A DNA stretch of 64,000 nt from an uncultured Eubacteriales bacterium (GTDB lineage Bacteria; Bacillota; Clostridia; Christensenellales; Aristaeellaceae). The notes under the pieces are model-generated. The model saw only the letters and a program-made list of their open reading frames with translations. It had not been told where the DNA came from and ran no database searches. The stretch is taken from positions 1 to 64,000 of the forward strand of contig UQNN01000005.1 in NCBI GenBank assembly GCA_900542445.1. The letters run 5' to 3'. Position 1 is the first letter of the stretch. Every line of letters starts with the position of its first letter. Shown here piece after piece: positions 24,626 through 33,207 of the stretch. The translations under genes were made by a program, and so were the position numbers.

Positions 24626-27600
24626 GTGCGGCTGAAAAGACTGGAAATTTACGGCTTTAAGTCGTTCGCGGAACGCACGGTCGTCGTCTTTGACGAAGGC
24701 ATCACCGGCATTGTCGGGCCGAACGGCAGCGGCAAATCCAATTTATCCGACGCGGTGCGTTGGGTGCTCGGCGAACAGAGTGCCAAGGCGCTGCGCGGCG
24801 GCAAGATGGAGGACGTCATCTTCAACGGCACGCAGAAGCGCAAACGCATGGGCTATTGCGAAGTGTCGCTCGTCTTTGACAACGAGGATCATGCGCTGAG
24901 CGTGGATTATACCGAAGTGATGATCACCCGGCGCGTGTATCGAAGCGGCGAGGGCGAATACTACATCAACAAATCCGCTTGCAGGCTCAAGGATATTGTC
25001 GAGCTTTTCCGCGACACGGGCGTGGGCAAAGAGGGCTATTCCATCATCGGGCAGGGCCGCATCGACGAAATCCTCTCCCAGAAGAGCGAGGACAGGCGCG
25101 GCATTTTTGAAGAGGCTGCGGGCATCGTCAAATACCGCACGCGCAAGGAAGAAAGCGAAAAGCGCCTTGCGAACATGCGCGACAACCTCTCCCGCGTGGA
25201 AGACATCATCGCCGAACTGGAAAGCCAGCTTGAGCCGCTGGAAAAAGCCAGCGAAACGGCGCGGCGCTATCTGAATCTTCGCGACGAACTGCGCGTGCTG
25301 GAATGTTCGGCATTCGTACTGCGCAGCGACCGCGCCAAGGAGCGCATTGCAGAGGCGGAACAGCTGCTCGTCGGCTTGAAAGAGGCCATTGCCCACGAAG
25401 AAAAGCGCGCCGATGAGTTGAGCGCACAGCGCGAAAAAGCCAACGAGGGCGCGCAGAAGCTCGAAAACGAGGTGACCGCCGCGCATGACGCGGTGCTGGA
25501 AATGACGCGCGAAACGGAAGCGCGCGAAGGCGAGCTTGGCGTGCTGCGCGCGGAAATCAACCGCATGGAAAAGGACGTGCTTGCCCTCAGTCAGGAAGAG
25601 GACGTGAAGCGCGCCCGGAGCGCTGCGCTTGATGAGGAAATTGCGAAAAATGAGCGGGACGCGCTCGCCAACCGCACGAAAATCATCGAGCTGACGCGTC
25701 AGCTCGGCCAGAAGGAAGAAGCTCTGCAAACCGCGCAGGAAGAAGCCAGAGAGGCCGAAGAAAAGCTGGAAGCCCATAAGAGCGCCATCATCGACGCGAT
25801 GAACCGCCTGAGCGATGTGCGCACCAGCGAGGCGCGGCTTTCCACCATGCGTAAAGAGCTGGAACGCCGGGGCGAAGAGGCCGACGCGCAGCGCGAAGAA
25901 CTGGCTCAGGCGGCGCAGCGCATGGACGAACAGCTTGCACAGGCGGACGGTGAACTGGAACAGGCCAAACGGGGCGAGGCCGAAAAAACCGAAATCGAGC
26001 AGAACATCGAGCTGGAAGCGCAGGAAAACGGGCAGAAGATCGCCGTCGTTCAAAAGGCGCTTGGCGACGCGAATGGCCAAAAGCAGGCCACGTCCAGCCG
26101 TCTGCGCGTGCTGCGCGAGATGGAGCGCGACTATGCGGGCTATCAGCAGGCCGTCAAGCAGGTGCTGCTGCATGCGCGAGGAAACGAGGGCGTGCGCGGC
26201 GTTGTCGCGTCGTTGATGCGCGTGCCCAAACAGCTTGAACGCGCAGTGGAAGCCGTGCTCGGCGGTGCGCTGCAAAACGTCGTCACGACGGACGAATACA
26301 TCGCCAGAGACATGATCGCGTATCTGCGCCAGAATAAATTGGGGCGCGCGACTTTCCTGCCGATGACCACCATCAGCGGGCGCACGCTCAGCCAGCAGGA
26401 GCGGCAGGCGCTGACCATGCCGGGCTGCGTGGGCGTGGCCAGCGAACTGATCGAGTTTGACGAGCAGTACCGCGGCATTGTGGAAAACCTGCTCGGACGA
26501 ACCGTGATTGCCGAAAACCTCGACGCGGGCATCGAAATCATGCGGCGCGGGCGGCACGCGTTCCGACTGGTGACGCTGGAGGGCGACGTCATGCACTCCG
26601 GCGGCTCGATGACGGGCGGTTCAAGCGCCTCCCGCATGACCAGCCTGCTTTCCCGCGAACGCGAAATCAAGGAGCATGAAAAGCTGCTTGTCGAGCTGGA
26701 ACAGAAGATCGCCGACTGCGCCCGCCGTCTGGAACGGGGCGAGGCGATCCGTCAGGAGATCAAGCAGCGCCGCGCACAGGCGTTTGAGGATATTCGGCAG
26801 GCGCAGATTGACGTTTCCATCGCGCAGGAGCGCGTGCGCACGCTGAACGTGCAGCGCGAAGAGCATCGCACGCAGCAGGATCGATGCGAATTGCTGCGCA
26901 AACAGATTGCGCAGAACCTCGAACAGATCGACAGCCAGCTTGCGGGCGCGCGCGATACACAGGCGGGCGAGCAGAAGACCAACGAGGAAATGAACAAACA
27001 GACCGCCGCGATGAGCGACGCGCTGTATGAAAAGCGCGAGACGCTGGACGCGCTGCGTGAGGAAACACAGAACCTCCGCGTGACGCTGGCGGCCTGCGAA
27101 CGCGACGCAAACGCGCTCAATCAGGATGGCGCGCGCATGCGCCGGGAGCAGAGCGCTGTCGGCGTACAGATCGGCGAGGCGCATGAGAACCGCGAGGCGC
27201 TGACCCTCCGCCATCAGCAGAGCATGCAGCAGCTCGCCAGGGATACCGCCGAGCAGCAGGCGTGCGCCGGAAAACTGGAAGCGGCGAAGCAAAACCTGCT
27301 TGCCAAGCAGAATACCCGCAACGAGGGGCAGGAGACGGTTCGCCAGTTGACCCAGGAAATCGACAGCCTGCGCGAGACGCTGGCGATGGACATGGACAAG
27401 TGCCACAAGGCCGAATTGATCCTGGGACGCACGCAGAGCGAATTGGAGCAGATGCAGCAGCGAATCTGGGACGACTACGAGCTGACCTATGCCGGCGCAA
27501 AGGAGTATCTCGCCGAACCGTTCGATATGGCGGGCAGCGATAAGCGCACGGGCGAAATCCGCAGAGAAATTCGCGAGATGGGGCCGGTCAATGTCAAGGC

Positions 27601-28195
27601 GATGGAAGATTACCGTGCCTGCCGCGAACGATACGACGATCTGGCCAGCCAGTGCGACGATCTGGTGAAAGCGCAGGACGACTTGCTGGGCATCATCGAT
27701 TCGCTGCAAAAGCAGATGGAAAAGCAGTTCATGGAGAATTTCCACCTGCTTCAGCAGTATTTGAGCGAGACGTTTGTCAAGCTTTTCGGCGGTGGCAAAG
27801 CCGAACTGCGGCTGGTGGATGAAAAGGACGTGCTTGGCTGCGGCATCGACATCGTCGCGCAGCCGCCGGGCAAAAAACTGCAGATGCTCTCGCTGCTCTC
27901 TGGCGGCGAACGCGCGCTGACGGCGATTGCGATTCTGTTCGCGATGCTGCGGCTCAAGCCGACGCCGTTTTGCTTCCTTGACGAGATCGAGGCGGCGTTG
28001 GACGACGGCAATATCTCTACGTTTGCGGATTATCTGCGCGATTTCTCAAAGGATACGCAGTTCGTCGTCGTCACCCATAGAAAGGGCACGATGGAGCGCT
28101 GTGACGGCCTTTACGGCGTGGCGATGGAGGAAAAGGGTGTTTCTAAGATGCTCAGCGTCGAGCTGAAGGACGTGAGCGCGGACGCGATGGAGTGA
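24626..28195 (+). CDS. smc: Chromosome partition protein Smc
   Basis: 1189 residues, full length, from a GTG start (AAAGGGG nine bases upstream). It has the Walker A G-P-N-G-S-G-K-S-N near residue 31, Q-G-R-I-D-E-I-L near residue 145, a long coiled coil rich in Glu/Gln/Arg, a hinge at about residues 510-670 (G-V-R-G-V-V-A-S-L through S-G-G-S-M-T-G-G), a returning coiled coil, then the signature L-L-S-G-G-E-R-A-L near residue 1090 and Walker B F-C-F-L-D-E-I-E-A-A-L-D. With ScpA and ScpB, not in this window, it organises the chromosome. A hairpin element separates it from ftsY. Confidence 0.98.
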   Translation: MRLKRLEIYGFKSFAERTVVVFDEGITGIVGPNGSGKSNLSDAVRWVLGEQSAKALRGGKMEDVIFNGTQKRKRMGYCEVSLVFDNEDHALSVDYTEVMITRRVYRSGEGEYYINKSACRLKDIVELFRDTGVGKEGYSIIGQGRIDEILSQKSEDRRGIFEEAAGIVKYRTRKEESEKRLANMRDNLSRVEDIIAELESQLEPLEKASETARRYLNLRDELRVLECSAFVLRSDRAKERIAEAEQLLVGLKEAIAHEEKRADELSAQREKANEGAQKLENEVTAAHDAVLEMTRETEAREGELGVLRAEINRMEKDVLALSQEEDVKRARSAALDEEIAKNERDALANRTKIIELTRQLGQKEEALQTAQEEAREAEEKLEAHKSAIIDAMNRLSDVRTSEARLSTMRKELERRGEEADAQREELAQAAQRMDEQLAQADGELEQAKRGEAEKTEIEQNIELEAQENGQKIAVVQKALGDANGQKQATSSRLRVLREMERDYAGYQQAVKQVLLHARGNEGVRGVVASLMRVPKQLERAVEAVLGGALQNVVTTDEYIARDMIAYLRQNKLGRATFLPMTTISGRTLSQQERQALTMPGCVGVASELIEFDEQYRGIVENLLGRTVIAENLDAGIEIMRRGRHAFRLVTLEGDVMHSGGSMTGGSSASRMTSLLSREREIKEHEKLLVELEQKIADCARRLERGEAIRQEIKQRRAQAFEDIRQAQIDVSIAQERVRTLNVQREEHRTQQDRCELLRKQIAQNLEQIDSQLAGARDTQAGEQKTNEEMNKQTAAMSDALYEKRETLDALREETQNLRVTLAACERDANALNQDGARMRREQSAVGVQIGEAHENREALTLRHQQSMQQLARDTAEQQACAGKLEAAKQNLLAKQNTRNEGQETVRQLTQEIDSLRETLAMDMDKCHKAELILGRTQSELEQMQQRIWDDYELTYAGAKEYLAEPFDMAGSDKRTGEIRREIREMGPVNVKAMEDYRACRERYDDLASQCDDLVKAQDDLLGIIDSLQKQMEKQFMENFHLLQQYLSETFVKLFGGGKAELRLVDEKDVLGCGIDIVAQPPGKKLQMLSLLSGGERALTAIAILFAMLRLKPTPFCFLDEIEAALDDGNISTFADYLRDFSKDTQFVVVTHRKGTMERCDGLYGVAMEEKGVSKMLSVELKDVSADAME

Positions 28196-28216
28196 ACTCT
28201 TTTCTCTGTTAAAACC

Positions 28217-28275
28217 GCCGCGAAGAAGGGGTTTGGGGATGAAATCCCCAAGCGGGTATGGGCGGCAGCCCATCG
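28217..28275 (+). repeat. Palindromic intergenic element, copy E
   Basis: Hairpin 2 position TTGGGGAT/ATCCCCAA (28233-28251), then GCGGGT and hairpin 3 ATGGGC-GGCA-GCCCAT (28258-28273) followed by CG. The spacing and the GGGT..GGGCGG..GCCCATCG frame match copies B and D, while the hairpin 2 sequence is entirely different and still pairs perfectly. Hairpin 1 is not obvious here. It lies between smc and ftsY. Confidence 0.6.
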
Positions 28276-28386
28276 CAATCCGATGCAGGGAGAGAAGCAA
28301 GTTTCAGAGCGGAATGCGGAGCGTTTTGCGATTGAAACGATTTGAGCCAAAGAACAGCATTTGAATGAGTCAAAAAGGAGAATAGT

Positions 28387-29406
28387 ATGGGATTCTTTGG
28401 ATTCGGTAAAAAGAAGGAAAAAGAAAAGGAGCAGCAGGCTGAACAAACGGTCAGGGCGGAAGAGAAGCCCGTCGAGCCTGCGGAGCAGCCTGAGCAGGAA
28501 GAAAAAAAGCAGGGGCTTTTCAGCCGCCTGTGGCAGGGCCTTTCCAAAACGCGTGGAAATGTGGCTGGGCGCGTGGACGAGCTGATCGAGGCGACCGAGA
28601 AGATCGACGACGACTTTTATGAAGATCTGGTCGATATTCTGATTATGAGCGATATGGGTGTGCGCACCAGCGATAAGGTCATTCAGGAGCTGAAAGCGCG
28701 CGTGGAAAAAGAAAAGATCACCGACGCGAAGAAAGCGCGCGAGATTCTCAAGGAGATTCTCAAGGAGATCATGAGCATGCCGCGCAAGCCGCTCAAGTGG
28801 CCGATGGTGATGCTGGTGGTCGGCGTGAACGGCGTGGGCAAGACGACGACCATCGGCAAGCTGGCCATGCGCTTTAAGGATGCCCGCCACAGCGTCGTGC
28901 TGGCAGCGGCGGATACCTTCCGCGCGGCGGCAGGAGATCAGCTGCAAATCTGGGCGGAACGCGCACAGGTGCCGATCGTCCGTCATGCCGAGGGCGCAGA
29001 CCCGGCGGCGGTGGTTTTTGACGGCATTCAGAAGGCGAAGGCGACGGAAGCCGATTTGTTGATTGTCGATACGGCGGGCCGCCTGCACAACAAAAAGAAT
29101 CTGATGGAGGAACTGCGCAAGATTTCCCGTGTCATCACCCGCGAATACGAAGAAGCTGAGGTACGCACGCTGCTGGTCATCGACGCGACGACCGGCCAGA
29201 ACGGCTTGCAGCAGGCGCGCGAGTTCTCTGAAGTGGCGGATGTTTCCGGCATTGTGCTCACCAAGCTGGACGGCACGGCCAAGGGCGGCATTGCGGTTGC
29301 GATCATGGACGAGCTGAAGCTGCCGGTGCTCTACATCGGCGTGGGCGAAGGCATCGAGGATTTGCAGGCGTTCGACGCGAACGCGTTTGTGGACGCGATT
29401 TTCTAA
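28387..29406 (+). CDS. ftsY: Signal recognition particle receptor FtsY
   Basis: 339 residues. A charged, Glu/Lys-rich A domain of about 50 residues, then the NG domain: N helices, G1 loop G-V-N-G-V-G-K-T-T-T near residue 146, D-T-F-R-A-A-A near 178, D-T-A-G-R near 227 and T-K-L-D-G near 292, ending G-V-G-E-G-I-E-D-L. It docks the SRP-ribosome complex at the membrane. The ATG follows AAAAAGGAG. Located after smc, as in Bacillus; ffh is not in the window. Confidence 0.97.
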   Translation: MGFFGFGKKKEKEKEQQAEQTVRAEEKPVEPAEQPEQEEKKQGLFSRLWQGLSKTRGNVAGRVDELIEATEKIDDDFYEDLVDILIMSDMGVRTSDKVIQELKARVEKEKITDAKKAREILKEILKEIMSMPRKPLKWPMVMLVVGVNGVGKTTTIGKLAMRFKDARHSVVLAAADTFRAAAGDQLQIWAERAQVPIVRHAEGADPAAVVFDGIQKAKATEADLLIVDTAGRLHNKKNLMEELRKISRVITREYEEAEVRTLLVIDATTGQNGLQQAREFSEVADVSGIVLTKLDGTAKGGIAVAIMDELKLPVLYIGVGEGIEDLQAFDANAFVDAIF

Positions 29407-29470
29407 CGGCTCGAAAGCGGGCCATTGCGCAGATTCCTGTGCATGAATCAATCGACAGGGAGGCACTGCC

Positions 29471-30001
29471 ATGCGGATTCTCAAACGGCTGCTGGATTTC
29501 ATCGCATCGCGGATGCTCATCATCACGGTGGTATGCGCGCTGCTGATTATTTCGTTTTATCTGGCGATGAACACGGCGAATATTTGGGTGCTGATTGACG
29601 ACGGCCTGGATGCGCGCGCGGGCGTGGTGCTCATGGGCGAGGACGCGGACAAGCTGACCAGCTATTTCAAGCCGGAATTTATCGCGCAGGACCCCGTTTT
29701 GCAGGTGGGGCTGAGCGACACGTCGCCATATCGCGACTACGAGATCCGCGGTTACGATCATCGGGTGAAGATGGTTTCCGTCTGGTCATGGCCGTGGGAG
29801 AACGTGGCGCGTGCCGAGGTGGTTGAGAGCATTCCCGCCATTGACGGCACAATTCGCTCCTCCAAGCGGGAAGCGGCGTTGGCCGAAGGCGGCGAGGAGC
29901 GGCTTTCCCCGCCCGCGTGGACGACGTCGCGCTACCGCGTGACGCTGGTGCGCACGGCGGGCAAGTGGCTGATTTCCAACCTGCAATCCATTGCGGAGTG
30001 A
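29471..30001 (+). CDS. Single-pass membrane protein of unknown function
   Basis: 176 residues with a basic N-terminus and one hydrophobic helix (residues 15-33), then an extracytoplasmic domain of about 140 residues containing several beta-type segments (Y-E-I-R-G-Y-D-H-R-V-K-M, Y-R-V-T-L-V-R-T-A-G-K-W-L-I-S-N). There are no Cys residues. The start follows AGGGAGG, 64 bases after ftsY, without an intervening terminator, so co-transcription is plausible. I do not recognise the family. Its W-L-I-S-N-L-Q end resembles the last strand of small NTF2-like extracellular domains, which is only an impression. Confidence 0.7.
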   Translation: MRILKRLLDFIASRMLIITVVCALLIISFYLAMNTANIWVLIDDGLDARAGVVLMGEDADKLTSYFKPEFIAQDPVLQVGLSDTSPYRDYEIRGYDHRVKMVSVWSWPWENVARAEVVESIPAIDGTIRSSKREAALAEGGEERLSPPAWTTSRYRVTLVRTAGKWLISNLQSIAE

Positions 30002-30029
30002 CGAGGAGACGGGGGAACGAGGGGTTACG

Positions 30030-30165
30030 TTGGGGCTCTGCCCCAAGCCCCGGTCAGGAACTGAGTTCCCGACACCTTCCACATTGCTTCGCGGTATACC
30101 GCGAAGCAGGAGGAGGGAAGTCCAGAAACCTCAGGTTTCTGGCAGGGTTTGGGGCGGAGCCCCAA
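30030..30165. repeat. Paired palindromic elements F (minus) and B (plus) sharing one hairpin
   Basis: From left: hairpin 3F TTGGGGC/GCCCCAA (30030-30046), hairpin 2F GTCAGGAACT/AGTTCCCGAC (30053-30073), shared hairpin 1 GCTTCGCGGTA/TACCGCGAAGC (30086-30107), then AGGGAAGT, hairpin 2B CCAGAAACCT/AGGTTTCTGG (30122-30142) and hairpin 3B TTGGGGC/GCCCCAA (30149-30165). The two arms diverge from the central hairpin 1. B is nearly identical to copy C at 60.4 kb. It fills the space before dus. Confidence 0.8.
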
Positions 30166-30186
30166 TCGTTCCTCCTTGAGAAAACG

Positions 30187-31161
30187 ATGAACTTTGATTT
30201 TTTGAAACAAGGCGCAATGCTCGCCCCGATGGCGGGCGTGACCGACATGCCCTTCCGCACCCTCTGCCATGAAATGGGCTGCCCGATGGCAGTCAGCGAG
30301 ATGGTCAGCGCGAAGGGGTATTTGCTTGCGCCCAAGGATAACCGCGCGTCAAGAGAGCTGCTCAGCGTCGATGACAGCGAACGCGGCGCAGTCGCTTTGC
30401 AGATTTTCGGCCATGAGCCGGATGTGATGGCGCGCGCGGCGGAAGAATTGACGCGCGACGGACGCTATGCGCTGCTGGATATCAACATGGGCTGTCCCGT
30501 GCCGAAAATCGTCGGCAACGGAGAGGGCAGCGCGTTGATGAAAGACCCGGTACACGCGGCGGAAATCGTCGCGGCGGTCGCCAAAGCGTCGCATGTGCCG
30601 GTGACGGTCAAAATGCGGCTCGGTTTTGAGACAGGCAGCGAAACCTATCTGCTGCTGGGACAGCTCGTGCAGGAGAGCGGCGCGCAGATGATTACCCTGC
30701 ACGCGCGCACCCGGAGCCAGTTTTACGAGGGACACGCCGATTGGCGCGCCGTCGCCAAACTCAAGCGGCGCGTATCCATCCCCGTCGTCGGCAACGGCGA
30801 CGTGACCTGCTGGCAGGACGCGCTGCGCATGATGGAGGAAACGGGCTGCGACGGCGTGGCGGTCGGCCGTGCGGCGCAGGGCAACCCGTGGATTTTCAGC
30901 CAGATTCGCGACGCCATGGCGGGCAGAACCGTCGCCGAACCCACAAACGAGGAAAAGCTCGACGTGCTCACGCGCCATCTGCATGCGCTCGCGCAGCTGA
31001 AGGGCGAAGCCGTGGCTGTGCGCGAAATGAGGCGGCACATCGTCTGTTATGTGCGCGGCATGCGCGATGCGGCGAGGCTGCGCGTCAAGGTGAACGCGAT
31101 TACGGAGATCGACGAGATGGAGGCCGCGCTGACCGCGTTTATGCTGGAAGGAAAGGCGTAG
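30187..31161 (+). CDS. dus: tRNA-dihydrouridine synthase
   Basis: 324 residues from the ATG at 30187. It is an FMN-dependent TIM barrel with the start A-P-M-A-G-V-T-D-M-P-F-R, D-I-N-M-G-C-P-V-P-K (catalytic Cys near residue 100), T-V-K-M-R-L-G and H-A-R-T-R-S-Q-F-Y-E-G near residue 176, and G-N-G-D-V near residue 200, followed by the helical RNA-binding domain. It reduces uridines in the tRNA D-loop. No strong ribosome site is seen (GAGAAAAC before the ATG), and repeat copy B ends only 20 bases upstream, so the repeat makes up most of the untranslated leader. Confidence 0.95.
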   Translation: MNFDFLKQGAMLAPMAGVTDMPFRTLCHEMGCPMAVSEMVSAKGYLLAPKDNRASRELLSVDDSERGAVALQIFGHEPDVMARAAEELTRDGRYALLDINMGCPVPKIVGNGEGSALMKDPVHAAEIVAAVAKASHVPVTVKMRLGFETGSETYLLLGQLVQESGAQMITLHARTRSQFYEGHADWRAVAKLKRRVSIPVVGNGDVTCWQDALRMMEETGCDGVAVGRAAQGNPWIFSQIRDAMAGRTVAEPTNEEKLDVLTRHLHALAQLKGEAVAVREMRRHIVCYVRGMRDAARLRVKVNAITEIDEMEAALTAFMLEGKA

Positions 31162-31216
31162 TGAAATCCCCTTTTACCCTCCGCGGAAGGGGAAATGGAG
31201 TTTCACAAAAGCATAC

Positions 31217-31256
31217 AGCAAAGCCCGAACGGTTTTGAAATCGTTCGGGCTTTGCT
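31217..31256. terminator. Long terminator stem between dus and the SdpI-like gene
   Basis: Fifteen-bp perfect stem AGCAAAGCCCGAACG / CGTTCGGGCTTTGCT with loop GTTTTGAAAT. It can serve both converging genes. A second nested hairpin GTGAAA-TCCCCTT / AAGGGGA-TTTCAC lies at 31161-31206. Confidence 0.75.
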
Positions 31257-31286
31257 TATGGAGAAAGGAATGAAGAAAAAGACAAA

Positions 31287-31661
31287 TCAGGCGGCCGTTT
31301 TGGGCACGAAACGCTTGCGAAGGCTGGTTTCCACCGATGCGATCAGCAGAATGACCGTGACCACCTCGAACAACGCGATGACGGCGGTGAACACATACAG
31401 GCTTGCAAGCGTATCGGTCGGCGCGACGCGGATGAACAACAGCGCGGCGACAGCCATCAGAATGCCGGCGATCATGTAGCGTTTGCTGCAAATCTGCTGG
31501 GCGTAGTCCCACGCTTCCTGAGAAGCCATGGAAAGCTCGGTGCGATAACCGCGGCCCGCGCCAAGCGCCGCGCACTTCTTCTTGCGCAGAATGCCCGCTT
31601 CAAGCGTCAGATACGGCGCAATCATCAGCAAAAACAGACAGAGAATCCAGGTGGCGAACAT
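31287..31661 (-). CDS. SdpI/YhfL-like small membrane protein
   Basis: 124 residues: an N-terminal helix (residues 4-20), a short loop with the conserved G-Y-R-T-x-x-S-M-x-S-x-E-A-W-D-Y-A segment, then two C-terminal helices (about 63-80 and 86-106). The G-Y-R-T..S-M..W motif and helix layout are those of the SdpI domain, the part of the Bacillus SdpI immunity protein that protects against the SdpC killing peptide. Most such proteins in genomes lack an sdpC partner, and none is seen here, so an immunity role is not implied. A promoter lies upstream. Confidence 0.75.
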   Translation of the reverse strand: MFATWILCLFLLMIAPYLTLEAGILRKKKCAALGAGRGYRTELSMASQEAWDYAQQICSKRYMIAGILMAVAALLFIRVAPTDTLASLYVFTAVIALFEVVTVILLIASVETSLRKRFVPKTAA

Positions 31662-31699
31662 GTAATCGATCTCCTTTATTGAACAAATCTGATGGATAT

Positions 31700-31728
31700 A
31701 TTATCGCGCAGAGGGTATTCTGCGTCAA
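31700..31728 (-). promoter_or_regulatory. Promoter of the SdpI-like gene
   Basis: Minus-strand TTGACG (31723-31728), 17-nt spacer, GATAAT (31700-31705). Confidence 0.7.
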
Positions 31729-31889
31729 GACAGCACACCGTCAAGAACCCATAAAAGAACGTCAGACGATTGTTAAATAGCGTTTATAAAGAAAATTTAA
31801 CGGCAAACGGGCAGGATTTTACCCGTTTATAGCGTATATAGAGATATCATCAAAAAACCTGAATGGAAATAGAAAGGATGATTAATACG

Positions 31890-33056
31890 ATGTTTATGGA
31901 TAAAATGGCGCCGGGCATTCTCCGCTTGAGCGTGATGGATAACGATATCGATCTGTTTGAAGGGCAGTATCCCCTGCCCGACGGCGTGAGCTACAACAGC
32001 TATCTGATTGAGGATGAACAGCTCTGTCTGCTGGATACGGTGGACGCGCGCAAGCAGGATGAATGGCTTGGCGGGCTTAACGAGGCGCTGGACGGGCGCA
32101 AACTGGATTATCTGGTGATTTCGCATATGGAGCCGGATCATGCCGGGTCAATCGCGGCGCTCTGCGCGTGTCAACCGCAGGTGAAGCTGGTCGCTAACGC
32201 CAAGACGTTTGTCATGCTGGACCAATTCACGGGCGAACATCCGCTTGTGCAGGAGCGCATCACGGTTGTGGAGGGCGGCACGCTGGCGCTGGGCAGCCAT
32301 ACGCTGCATTTTGTTCTCGCGCCGATGGTGCATTGGCCGGAGGTCATGGTCGCCTATGAGGACAGCCAGAAGGTGCTCTTTTCGGCGGATGGCTTTGGCA
32401 ATTTTGGCTCGCTGACTTACACGGACGCGTGGGCGGACGAGGCGCGGCGCTATTACTGCAATATCGTCGGCAAATACGGCGTACAGGTGCAGGGACTGCT
32501 GAAAAAGGCCGCTGCGCTGGATATCCAGACGGTCTGCCCGCTGCACGGCCCGCAGCTGAGCGGCGACGCGCTGACCCGTGCGCTGGCGCTTTACAGCCTG
32601 TGGGCGGCGTGGAAGCCGGAGGAAAGCGGCGTGCTGGTTGCCTACGCCGGTTTTCATGGCCATACCGCCGAGGCGGCTAAACTGCTGGCCGAAAAGCTGC
32701 ATGCGCTGGGCGAGACGGTTGAGGTCATCGATTTGAACCGCGTACACAAGAGCTATGCCGTAGCGAGCGCGTTCAAGTTTGACCGCATGGCGCTGTGCGC
32801 GGCGACATATGACGGCGCGTATGCCCCGGCGATGGAGGCGTTCCTCTCTGCGCTGAAGCTCAAAGGTTTGCAGGGGCGCACCGTGGCGCTGGTGGAAAAC
32901 GGCACGTGGGCGCCGATGGCCGCCAAGCAGATGCGCGCGGCGCTGGAAACGATGAAGAACATGCAGGCGCTCGATCAGCAGGTGACGATCCGCTCGGCGA
33001 TGAACGCGAAGAACCGCGAAGAGATCGAGGAGTTGGCTAAGAAATTGGTGATGTAA
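31890..33056 (+). CDS. fprA: Flavodiiron protein (FprA-type)
   Basis: 388 residues. The metallo-beta-lactamase-like domain carries all diiron ligands: H-x-E-x-D-H in S-H-M-E-P-D-H near residue 81, then H in M-V-H-W-P-E, D in S-A-D-G-F-G and H in P-L-H-G-P. The flavodoxin domain starts near residue 250, but its FMN phosphate loop reads Y-A-G-F-H-G-H-T instead of the usual T/S-rich loop. These enzymes reduce O2 or NO to water or N2O in anaerobes, usually fed by rubredoxin, which is not adjacent. Of three in-frame ATGs, 31890 is best placed relative to AAAGGATGAT. The leader has an inverted repeat GTTAAAT/ATTTAAC (31772-31801) that could be an operator; no clear -35/-10 pair is seen. Confidence 0.93.
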   Translation: MFMDKMAPGILRLSVMDNDIDLFEGQYPLPDGVSYNSYLIEDEQLCLLDTVDARKQDEWLGGLNEALDGRKLDYLVISHMEPDHAGSIAALCACQPQVKLVANAKTFVMLDQFTGEHPLVQERITVVEGGTLALGSHTLHFVLAPMVHWPEVMVAYEDSQKVLFSADGFGNFGSLTYTDAWADEARRYYCNIVGKYGVQVQGLLKKAAALDIQTVCPLHGPQLSGDALTRALALYSLWAAWKPEESGVLVAYAGFHGHTAEAAKLLAEKLHALGETVEVIDLNRVHKSYAVASAFKFDRMALCAATYDGAYAPAMEAFLSALKLKGLQGRTVALVENGTWAPMAAKQMRAALETMKNMQALDQQVTIRSAMNAKNREEIEELAKKLVM

Positions 33057-33081
33057 ACATACGATCGCCAACAAAAGAGAG

Positions 33082-33110
33082 ACGGACGGCCGATGGCACG
33101 TCCGTTTTTT
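33082..33110 (+). terminator. fprA terminator
   Basis: ACGGACG (33082-33088) / CGTCCGT (33099-33105) followed by TTTTTT. Confidence 0.88.
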
Positions 33111-33207
33111 CACGCTGGAATAAAGAATTGCCCAAAGCTGGCCGCGGATGCAGAAGTTTGACGTTTTACAAACTTCGGCGGAAGTGAGAGCGGTCTCAGT
33201 CCGCTTT

